The notes below the pieces were generated by a model, which made no database searches, was not told the DNA's origin, and saw nothing but the letters and a program-made list of their open reading frames with translations. Of a stretch of DNA of 64,000 nt, positions 22,401 through 28,852 are shown in pieces. The stretch's first letter is position 1. Each line of letters starts with the position of its first letter. Source of the stretch: Branchiostoma floridae (taxonomy: Eukaryota > Chordata > Leptocardii > Amphioxiformes > Branchiostomatidae); the NCBI RefSeq assembly GCF_000003815.2, contig NC_049990.1:13641460-13705459 (forward strand), in the 5' to 3' direction. Both the position numbers and the translations under genes were made by a program.

Positions 22401-25400
22401 AAAGCAAAACAACACCAAATACAATACTCCGTTAGGAAATAATCCTCCTTCCCGGAGGTAAAAATGCTACTCTACACACACCTGGCCGCATCCTGGAGCG
22501 CATCACCATCGCTCCATTATGCCCACGGTCCGTTGCCTGCGCTCGGCTCTCCTTGTTGTTCAGTGTCAGGGGTGGACGGTTCGCCACCGGTGGCGGTGCG
22601 GGCGAATCATCGTCGGTACCAGTCCCCTCGGCGTAAGCGTAGTCCACTCTCGGTGGTACGTAGTCGTACTGAGCTGCAGTAAACGCTGGCGTCGTTAGGT
22701 GCGCTGTAGACATCTGTTTCACACGACGATTAGTTAATACCAATCTCACAAGCAGCCCGAGGATCAACATAAGCAGCAACCCAGCAAACCCGCTAACTCC
22801 AAAAAGGGCATAGCGGTGGTTATCCAATTCAGTCTTCAGCTCTTTTGTATCACATGGCACTGCAGTTGGCGCAACAGAGGTGGTCCCCACATCCACAACA
22901 TCAACCCAGACGGATGCTGACCCAGTACGTGGGTTTTCTGATTGGTCAGTAGCAATGACCACCAAAGTGTAGTTAGTCTTTAAACTGTCTAGTTCGTACT
23001 TTGTACTGACGAGTCCCGTGTAAGCGTTAATTGAAAAGATGTCTCTAAAATTCGATAGAGGTTCGATGCCGTATTTGAGTCGACCTTCGTTTGTTGTACA
23101 GTTTGTGGATAGGGAAACGTTGCAAGAGGTTGGACAATCCATGTCACACGCGAAGATGTTAAGGTCTGTCAGGTTAGTACCTATTTGTAAGCCCTGTTGC
23201 ACAGTCGTTCTGTACAATGGTTTGCTGAAAACTGGATCATGAAGATTCGGATTTCCAACGAATATGGAGATAGCCCCGGTCCCAAAGTCATTATTTACAC
23301 TGCCGTCGCTAACAATGATGAACAAATCATGCTCACCCTCTTCAGAAAAATTATTGATAGTGAAGATTTCTCCGGTAGTTTCGTTGATGGAGAAATATGC
23401 GTTTGTGGAAAGGATGATCTTAAAGGAATTGACCAAGTCGGGATCATCAACTTTTACTGTTAACACCGGGGTACCCACTGTCGACGACTGTGTGGAAAAA
23501 AATTGACATTATGTCATCAAACTCATTTCAAAATTGTCAACATTGATGATAAAGGTGCTAAGGAAAGAGATAAACAATACTTGGCCATACCTAGGTCATA
23601 CCTTGGCCATACCTTGGTCATACCGTTGGTCATACCTTGGTCATACATGTACCTTGGTCATACCTTGGCCATACCTTGGTCATACCTTGGCCATACCTTG
23701 GCCAAATCTTGGCCATACCTTGGTCATACTTTGGTCATACCTTGGTCATACCTTGGTCATTTTTTTTTTACTCAATGGTCACCACGTAACAAGGCCTGAA
23801 GGCCACTCAATGTTACGGGTTACATTATTGGAACTGTAACAGCAACTCTTCGCCCTAGGTCAGAAACATCGTGATTGAGACCAGCCCAATTGCTCACTAT
23901 GAGTGAGGACTAACTGACCCAATAGGCGAAGCAGGGGTTACGAGGGCTGCTCGGGAGCTTCCCTACCCCTATTTTGGCCGGGATGGTTTGATTCGCTCGG
24001 GTGGATGTTCGCACATGTGGCGGTTTCTTTAACGTGCATAGGGTATGGCTCTCCCCACACACGGGACTTCCATTTAACGTCCTATCCGACTCATTTTTCA
24101 CTTGAGTAAAGTGAGAAAAGTCGTGTAACAAGACCGGCAACACGACAGGTGGATTCGAACCGGCAACCTCTCGGTCACGGGCCGAATACAATACCACTGT
24201 GCTACGCGGCCCCACGGTCATACCTTGGTCATACCTTGGCCATACCTTGGCCATACCTTGGTCATACCTTGGCCATACCTTGGCCATACATTCGTCATAC
24301 CTTGGTCATACCTTGGCCATACCTTGGCCATACGTTGGTCATACCTTGGCCATACCCTGGTCATACCTTGGCCATGCCTTGGCCATACCTTGGTCATACC
24401 TTGGTCATTACTTGGTCATACCTTGGCCAAATCTTGGCCATACCGGTCGCGGAAGAACTGGGGTGTGCACCGTTACCCATAGTCATAGCCATACCTTCAA
24501 TAGTCATTCCTTGGTCATACCTTGGTCATACCTTGGCCATACCTTGGCCATACCTTGGTCATACCTTGGCCATACCTCGGTCATACCTTGGTCATACCTT
24601 GGCCATACCTTGGTCATACCTTGGCCATACCTTGGTCATACCTTGGCCATACCTTGGCTATACCTTGGCCATACCTTGGCCATACCTTGGTCATACCTTG
24701 GCCATATCTTGGCCAAATCTTGGCCATATCTTGGCCAAATCTTGGCCATACCGGTCGCGGAAGAACTGGGGTGTGCACCGTTACTCATAGTCATAGCCAT
24801 ACCTTTAATAGCCATACCTTAGTCATACCTTGGTCATACCTTGGCCATACCTTGGCCATACCTTGGCCATACCTTGGTCATACCCTGGCCATACCTTGGC
24901 CATACCTTGGTTATACGTTGGTCATACCTTGGTCATACCTTGGCCATACCATGGTCATACCTTGGTCATACCTTAGTCATACCTTGGCCATACCTTGGTC
25001 ATACCTTGGCCATACTTTGGCCATACCTTGGGCAAATCTTGGCCATACCTTGGTCATACCTTGCCTTGGTCATACCTTGGTCATACCTTGGTCATACCTT
25101 GGTCATACCTTGGTCATACCTTGGTCATACCTTGGCCATACCTTGGTTATACCTTGTCTCAAGGTTTGTTGGTGTTGGGAAATTTCGAAATCTGCCCCCT
25201 ATGAAACGACATTTTCTGTATTTTGAGGGACAAATTTTGCTGGTAGAGTATGCTAAATCTTATGCCTTTTTTGTCAAAGAAAAAGATGTTTGAGGGTGAT
25301 GACATAAGCTACCACGCACAAATTTTCACCATGTCGTTGTGAGCGCCGGAGGCGAAAATCATCGCTTGGGAGGTCCGGAGAAAATTTTAAAATCTTGACC

Positions 25401-25678
25401 GTCTGAAACGTCATTTCCTGCATTTTAGTGGCACTTTCTTGCTTGTAAACTAAGCTAAGTACGATAGTACAATTTCTATTGGGTTAAACATTTTTCAGAG
25501 CAACGTTACAGAAAAATGTGTCCTGCGCCAAAGATGCGGCCGAAGCCCCCCCCCCAAAATATTTTTGGGGGGGGGCGGGGGTCCTGCCCCCCCCCCCCCC
25601 CGTGCCGCCGCCACTGGACACACACACACACACACATAGACTCACTCTCTCACACACACACACACGTACACACACACA

Positions 25679-25725
<47 letters not shown>

Positions 25726-26017
25726 GCACACACACACACACACACACACAGTAAATACCAAATCCAGCCTATAGCTCAACCTTGCCTGGACTTGGTCAAT
25801 AGATGTCGGATGTATGACATAAACAGTAGACCAAACACCATTGCTACATGGTAGAGAAAACTCACCTGCTTAACTGCAGCCATACCAGCAGCATGAACAA
25901 ACATGCCAGTACAGTCAGAGAAATGGTCCCGATTCTCAGCTGTCTGGTTGTCCCGCATCCATGTACACCTGTTTGGCTCTTGTTTTGAGGTAAGCTGTCG
26001 TCCTTTGTCGGCGCCAT
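6858..26017 (-). CDS. ST8Sia-like sialyltransferase, copy 1 (four coding exons)
   Basis: A Golgi type II sialyltransferase (CAZy GT29) that would transfer sialic acid from CMP-Neu5Ac to a glycan. Exons on the - strand: 26017-25866, 10187-10032, 8352-7906 and 7149-6858; phases all join, giving about 348 residues, the normal family length. Exon 1 codes a short cytoplasmic tail and one membrane anchor (about residues 30-48). Exon 2 is the stem. Exon 3 has sialylmotif L ([20 protein letters not shown]). Exon 4 has motif S (PTSGLKVV...[15 protein letters not shown]), a PYYYF segment near motif III, motif VS (HKVSMEYEL, with the catalytic His and Glu) and a C-terminal GPCGK. The motif L/S cysteines and the late Cys fit the ST8Sia branch. 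Exon 2 lacks an AG at its expected acceptor, where the minus strand reads ...TATGTAT|GATGCC; an in-frame alternative AG lies 15 nt downstream. Intron 1 is 15.7 kb and holds two other genes. The exact ST8Sia subtype is not resolved. Confidence 0.88.
8501..10012. mobile_element. 1.5-kb insertion in intron 2 of sialyltransferase copy 1
   Basis: Copy 2 runs without a break from 'gtttgtaata' to 'gtggaaaattg' (39350-39366), whereas copy 1 has 1.5 kb here. Parts of the insert recur in inverse orientation at 48835-49090 and 49580-49680. An inverted repeat around 9485-9530 (CTGTTACTGGAGG / CCTCCAGTGTCACAG) is internal. No transposase frame is visible, so the family is unknown. Confidence 0.7.
10217..10520. 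repeat. CA/CT microsatellite
   Basis: Mixed (CA)n and (CT)n tract immediately upstream, in the sense of the - strand gene, of sialyltransferase exon 2. It abuts the left end of the putative 15-kb insertion. Open frames through it are artefacts. Confidence 0.97.
10672..12672. repeat. 11-bp minisatellite (ACCTTGGTCAT family) with higher-order structure
   Basis: Roughly 160 copies of ACCTTGGTCAT / ACCTTGGCCAT. They are interrupted seven times by a conserved spacer holding CCGGTCGCGGAAGAACTGGG and GTGCACCGTTACCCATAG (spacers near 10882, 11085, 11323, 11476, 11772, 12093 and 12567). The unit has no stop in any forward frame, so long 11-residue-period open frames appear in all three frames; they are not genes. 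The same family recurs at 23578-25160. Confidence 0.97.
12673..13156. other. No gene seen; degraded 3' coding remnant of gene A
   Basis: From 13156 down to about 13090 the - strand still resembles the end of gene B's last exon (for example CAACCCAACA...CCTATGAAAATGACAA) beyond gene A's stop. The rest is AT-rich. Confidence 0.55.
13157..18068 (-). CDS. Gene A: single-pass receptor-like protein with GRPVY-type ectodomain and tyrosine tail
   Basis: Family not recognised by name. Exons on the - strand: 18068-18023 (signal-peptide-like [15 protein letters not shown], phase-1 donor GTAAGT); 15350-15030 (one extracellular module, phase 1-1, with [25 protein letters not shown] and a final ITCS); 14817-14329 (Ser/Thr/Pro stalk, membrane segment [20 protein letters not shown], basic stop-transfer and a Pro-rich tail [11 protein letters not shown]); 14013-13947 (DDNVYRELK); 13247-13157 (YVYLPLN..., stop). 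The last three exons are paralogous to gene B. Oddities: direct splicing of the second to the third exon creates a TGA across the junction (T|GA), so this order would end after the ectodomain. The final exon stops about 50 residues earlier than gene B's. Skipped exons or pseudogenisation are possible. Confidence 0.55.
13441..13505. repeat. (CT)n microsatellite
   Basis: CT repeat with minor interruptions, in the last intron of gene A. Confidence 0.95.
15631..15848. mobile_element. Small foldback element with internal 31-bp repeats
   Basis: The left end AAAACCTCGCCTTGTCTCGG pairs with the right end GACGGGCGAGGTTTT. Between them are three direct copies of a unit containing CAGCACTCGGTTTTTAGTGC, then inverse copies. 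It lies in intron 1 of gene A. Confidence 0.65.
16190..17500. other. Intron of gene A; (CAT)n tract, otherwise no feature
   Basis: A CAT repeat at 16197-16227 is followed by a GC-rich dispersed-repeat-like stretch to 16325. I see no supported gene in the remainder. Confidence 0.5.
17503..17808. mobile_element. 306-bp near-palindromic DNA element with 9-bp target duplication
   Basis: Ends TAACCTGGAATCCAG and CTGGATTCCAGGTTA. The inverted arms run about 90 bp each (GTGGCACGGCC / GGCCGTGCCAC and GCAGCTCTCAGCCGC / GGCGGCTGAGAGCT pair inside). Flanks CTCAAACGC (17494-17502) and CTCAAACCC (17809-17817) are a 9-bp target duplication with one mismatch. This suggests a Mutator- or hAT-type non-autonomous element. 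It has no coding capacity. Confidence 0.9.
18436..18860. mobile_element. Foldback element with GGTCC-rich ends
   Basis: The left part GGCTGAGTACCAGTACGGTG and the right part CTGTACCGGTACCCACCCCT are inverse of each other, with internal CCGGTCC/GGTCCGGACC repeats. Related to 1366-1462. Confidence 0.65.
18861..20140. other. AT-rich intergenic sequence between genes A and B, no gene seen
   Basis: Only short open frames. A GATACA tandem tract sits near 19107-19125. Confidence 0.6.
20141..23487 (-). CDS. Gene B: cadherin-repeat membrane protein with tyrosine tail (5' incomplete)
   Basis: Exons on the - strand: 23487 to about 22480 (acceptor ...CCACACAG), 20976-20900 and 20381-20141 (stop TAG). 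The first codes about two cadherin-like repeats ([19 protein letters not shown], then [12 protein letters not shown] and [14 protein letters not shown]), a short stalk, the membrane segment [20 protein letters not shown], and a tail with [18 protein letters not shown] and [11 protein letters not shown]. The small exon codes EKSIYREQK. The last exon has two YGYL repeats, then YTKDI and DYDVL, so several YxxL-type docking motifs. Calcium-dependent adhesion or signalling would be the family expectation. No start codon exon is found before the minisatellite at 23578. If the donor is taken at the position homologous to gene A (after 22482), the next exon reads into a stop; a donor 2 bp further on (after 22480) restores the frame. 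Confidence 0.72.
21012..22052. mobile_element. 1.04-kb inverted-repeat element with GATCTCGCCCCC tandem ends, TA target site
   Basis: TA at 21010 and 22053 flank ends CCGGTGTGACAGCGATCTCG and, inverted, CCGGTGTGGCAGGGATCTCG. Each end continues into several direct and inverse copies of GATCTCGCCCCCC / GGGGGGCGAGATC (21025-21170 and 21950-22040). A 100-bp gap lies inside. No transposase is visible. It sits in the intron between the first two exons of gene B. Confidence 0.88.
21427..21526. other. Assembly gap (100 N)
   Basis: Run of N of round length, probably an unsized gap. Confidence 1.
22165..22380. repeat. Dispersed repeat end (CTAGAAAGGCCGACATTTGC family)
   Basis: The first 50 bp recur at 28853 and 52546 (same strand) and inverted at 59400-59457. 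They contain a small hairpin (TTTGCTTGAGAGCAAA). Likely the terminus of a transposon family. Confidence 0.75.
23578..25160. repeat. 11-bp minisatellite, second array, split by a SINE
   Basis: Same ACCTTGGTCAT/ACCTTGGCCAT unit, the same spacer (near 24446 and 24752) and the same orientation as 10672-12672. A SINE at 23761-24212 interrupts it. Forward frames are open through most of the array for trivial reasons. Confidence 0.96.
23761..24212 (-). mobile_element. tRNA-derived SINE inside the minisatellite
   Basis: On the - strand it starts with a tRNA-like head with an A-box-like TAGCACAGTGG (24204-24194) and a B-box-like GGTTCGAATCC (24161-24151). It then has the body shared with 43081-43560 and ends in a short A tail, seen as T's at 23761-23769. 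Minisatellite lies on both sides, so the element jumped into the array. Confidence 0.88.
25165..25616. repeat. Dispersed repeat at the right end of the putative insertion
   Basis: Related to units at 44070-44920 (shared GACGTTTCAG..., CTTGTAAACTAAGCTAAGT and AGCAACG...). It ends in C-rich homopolymers and GTGCCGCCGCCACTG. Confidence 0.6.
25617..25750. repeat. (CA)n microsatellite next to sialyltransferase exon 1 (copy 1)
   Basis: Corresponds in position to the CA tract 40694-41190 of copy 2. Confidence 0.97.
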
Positions 26018-26563
26018 TGCTGTGAATTGGATCCAAGAAAATGGATACAGTAATAGCAGAAGACAACTCAGTACAAAAGGTTCGCAAACATGAGTTCTTT
26101 GGAATATGTCACCGTGAAAAAATTTACAAATTGCGGTGCATAAATTCCTTGCAATACTCATATTTTACGTCTACATCATTCTCTAAAAAGATTGGTGGTC
26201 ATATGATAAGTCGATTTTTAGTTAAGCTAAGGGCACAACCCGCCGTACGTGCAATATGTTTGTACGTTTTTGGGGGAGGCCTGAAAACTTGGGGAACGAC
26301 TGGCAAGAGCAGGGAAGGAGTACGTCAACGCACGTTACACAAAGTGTTGTCTGCACGCAAAGTTCTACGGCGTGTCTGCGTGCTCCAAAATCCGTCGGAT
26401 TCCCTACGAGTTCGTACGGAGGCGGTACTCCACTCACGGGTCCCAAAATATTGCCCACGTTTTGGCACGTAGACAGCACGTACTTGCACGTACGGCGGGT
26501 TATGCCCTTAGCTTTACAGGAGTTACAGAAGGGGCGGGCCTCAAAAGCACTCCGTCCCCACAC

Positions 26564-26566
26564 ACT

Positions 26567-26612
<46 letters not shown>
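26564..26612. repeat. (CA)n microsatellite in the 5' intron of copy 1
   Basis: The matching tract in copy 2 is at 41707-41730. Confidence 0.95.
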
Positions 26613-26614
<2 letters not shown>

Positions 26615-26862
26615 TACACACACATACACGCACACCTTCCTTTCGCAGGCTTTAGGAGGGGAGGTGTTTATTTTCTGGGGAGCGCCGGAGTCGGGTTTTC
26701 AACATGGGCTAAGGTTTAGTATGCCATGGAAGGGAAAATAAACACCCCCGCTCCGAAAGTCTGTCAAGGAGACAATGTGACCGCTACGTTACTTAGTACA
26801 TGAGTTTGAAAACAGGCATAGTTTTTTCAATGATCTAAAATCTGCTGTAAATTTATTCTTAC

Positions 26863-27003
26863 CTTGCACTGCTTGCAGTTTGTATGTCTGGTTTGTGAGT
26901 CACGTGATCGTGAGGTTGCAAAAACCGGTCTGACTACATTCCTCCACTGACCCATATACAAGGAATTCGTGACGTTCTTGCTATATCAATAGAGATTTAC
27001 CCT
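26863..27003 (-). other. Candidate 5' untranslated exon of sialyltransferase copy 1
   Basis: Lies about 25 bp downstream of the TATA box and ends at a GTAAGA donor (26862). The donor is preserved in copy 2, where the surrounding sequence is also similar. A possible acceptor (TTCACAG at 26020) lies just before the ATG at 26017. Inferred from conservation between the copies only. Confidence 0.45.
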
Positions 27004-27021
27004 TTAAAGTTTGTATACTGA

Positions 27022-27033
27022 CCCTTTTATATA
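27022..27033 (-). promoter_or_regulatory. TATA box of sialyltransferase copy 1
   Basis: Reads TATATAAAAGGG on the - strand, followed by TCAGTATAC. The same element (GTATAAAAGGG) is at 42119-42129 in copy 2. Homology between the duplicates ends about 45 bp further upstream (27078/42176), so the promoter was carried along in the duplication. Confidence 0.6.
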
Positions 27034-27078
27034 GCGACTTTTCCTGCATTCTTTTATGAATATGGTAGAATTGATATG

Positions 27079-27399
27079 GTGTCAACCATAGTAAAGTCCA
27101 CGGCCCTGGTGTCAATCATAGTAAAGTCCACGGCCCTGGTGTTAGCCATAATAATGTCCACGGCCCTGGTGTCTACCATTAAAATTCCACGGCCCTGCAG
27201 GTGTCTACCGTAGTAAAGCCCATGGCCCTGGTGTCTACCATTGTAAAGTTCACTGCCCTGGTGTCTACTATAGTAAAGTCCACAGCACTGGTGTCTACCA
27301 TTATTCTATAGTAAAGTCCACAGCACTGTCTACCATTATTCTACAGTAAAGTCCACGGCCCTGCAGGTGTCTACCGTAGCAAAGCCCACGGCCCTGGTG
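27079..27399. repeat. 30-bp minisatellite at the duplication junction
   Basis: About 11 imperfect copies of GTGTCTACCATAGTAAAGTCCACGGCCCTG. It begins where homology to 42176 stops and ends shortly before the second duplicate begins (about 27470). Confidence 0.92.
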
Positions 27400-27849
27400 T
27401 AAAGCCTCTATTATTCCATCCTCTGGGGAGGACTCTGCTACGTACATGACCCTACGTAAATATCTCTAGGAACATTAGATTAGGTACACAGTTCCAATTT
27501 TGGGTGCTGAGAAGAAGCTGAGTGAGTGTAGGTTTGGTCTTCTATAGCATTAATATTCTCCTTAAACAATGGATAGTGAGTGTGAATGAGTGTTCGAGAA
27601 AAACAGCAGTACAGGAGCATTTTTGTTGAACTCTTTAGCAAGAGGATAGCAACAAAGGAACAACACCTTTCCATGATATTAGATATGCAGGTAGTTTCGA
27701 CAGATCGGCACCAAGAAATGCAAATAAAACAAATTTAGGTACCAATTATGCAAATAATCACCTAATTTGCATAATTAATGATATAGTGCCTTAATTCATT
27801 GTAGTGTTATATGTGCCTAGTTTATGTTAATGTTGTTTTGTTGCTCTAG

Positions 27850-27968
27850 TGGTGTGGGGAGAATGTAACCTCTCCTTTCACAACTGCTGCATGTCCCTGT
27901 GGGTGAAACAGAACAACAGATGCCCCCTCTGTCAGCAGGAGTGGGTAGTGCAGAGGATCGGGAAGTAG
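27850..27968 (+). pseudogene. RNF7: Orphan duplicate of the RNF7 last exon, zinc ligand lost
   Basis: Same 119-bp exon as 2871-2989, with acceptor TCTAG (27845-27849) and stop TAG at 27966, and frame intact. One change alters the RING: the CNHSFH segment reads CNLSFH, replacing a zinc-ligand His with Leu. No upstream RNF7 exons exist in the duplicate, because the duplication began in the preceding intron, so it has no start of its own. It could only be expressed by splicing from the intact RNF7 over the 25 kb between. Confidence 0.9.
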
Positions 27969-28048
27969 GAGCTGCAAACTTGTCCATCTACAGACTAGGA
28001 TTTTCTCAGCAAACCTTTGCTCACATACATTTTTTTCTCATAGAAATA

Positions 28049-28625
28049 CGAGGGGCGTGCAATAAGTAATGGTCCTGACCCACTTCCAGTTGTCTGATCT
28101 AAATGAAATTTTGTATGTGTAATAATTCATATCTCTATGGGTATGTTGCAAAAGACAGCTCTGAACTAATTGTGGTTTCTGATTTACTGGTGTTTGAACT
28201 TAGTCAGGTGCGAAATGGACCAGGTGTGAAATGGAACCAGTTGAGTGTCGCGCAGTGATCCGGTTTTTGTATTTGAAAGGACGCACACCAAAGAAGACTT
28301 TTGATGAAATAAATGAAACTTATGGTGATGATGCCCCATCATATGACCTTGTAAAACGCTGGCATCCTGAATTCAAACGTGGCTGGAAGTCTGTGGAAAC
28401 AGCTCCCAGACCTGGTCGTCCCTCTTGTGCCATTGATGAGGCATCAGTTGGAGGACCAACCTGGGGTGTCCTACAAAATCGGTGTCCAGAGCTGCATCAA
28501 ACGATGGGAGAAATGCATAACTCTGGGTGATTCCTATGAAGAGAAAGACTAATAACTGTGCCATGTTTCATTAATCTCCTGCTATGGGAAATGGGTCAGG
28601 ACCATTACTAATTGCACGCCCCTCG
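28049..28625 (+). mobile_element. Internally deleted mariner-type transposon
   Basis: 577 bp between TA dinucleotides (28047, 28626). The ends are about 34-bp inverted repeats beginning CGAGGGGCGTGCAAT. It carries the two termini of a mariner transposase but not the catalytic core, so it is non-autonomous. The paralogous site near 3055-3075 is empty. Confidence 0.93.
28231..28530 (+). pseudogene. Mariner transposase remnant
   Basis: The N-terminal helix-turn-helix part (MEPVECRAVIRFLYLKGRTP, then DAPSYDLVKRWHPEFKRGW and PRPGRPS) runs to about residue 75. It then fuses to sequence from the transposase C-terminus, whose own reading (KRWEKCITLGDSYEE) lies in another frame up to a stop near 28550. 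The DDD catalytic region is deleted. Not functional. Confidence 0.88.
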
Positions 28626-28852
28626 TATCATATCTGTCTTTAAAGATGAGGGAGTAGCCATGATTTTGGACCGTCAAGTTATAGGTTAAAATTATGGACA
28701 CTGACCTCAGAAAAACAAACACATATAGAGACGTTATAACTTGGTTTAACTGAAACTATGTTAAAGTTTGATCCAAAGCAGAAATAATGCAGAGGAATAT
28801 ATTAATTTGTTTCACAAATGCACAGCTTGCAAAATGATCATAATATTACACT

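Larger units (their letters stand above)
10522..25616. mobile_element. Putative 15.1-kb insertion bounded by inverted CAG(A/T)GGCGGCGGCA ends
   Basis: The left end reads CAGAGGCGGCGGCAGG into the segment. The right end, read inward on the - strand, is CAGTGGCGGCGGCACGG. Both sit directly against CA microsatellite. In the duplicate sialyltransferase, intron 1 is only 1.8 kb with one uninterrupted CA tract (40694-41190), so this segment appears inserted into such a tract. CAGNGG starts are typical of hAT-superfamily ends. Target duplication cannot be judged inside CA repeat. No transposase is visible. Cargo: two minisatellite arrays, genes A and B, a SINE and several smaller elements. The alternative is two unrelated elements of one family that happen to lie in opposite orientation. 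Confidence 0.45.

Noticed and set aside
24150-24205. tRNA gene
   Set aside because: A-box and B-box are present but the sequence is the head of a SINE and does not form a full cloverleaf with a clear anticodon arm by eye.
24149-25293. Similar long open frames in the second minisatellite
   Set aside because: Same repeat artefact; the frames also run through a SINE and unrelated sequence.
25866-26161. Upstream in-frame ATG (26161) as the sialyltransferase start
   Set aside because: The ATG at 26017 has the better context, fits a type II protein with a short cytoplasmic tail, and a plausible acceptor lies just upstream; the extra 48 residues would add a second hydrophobic segment.
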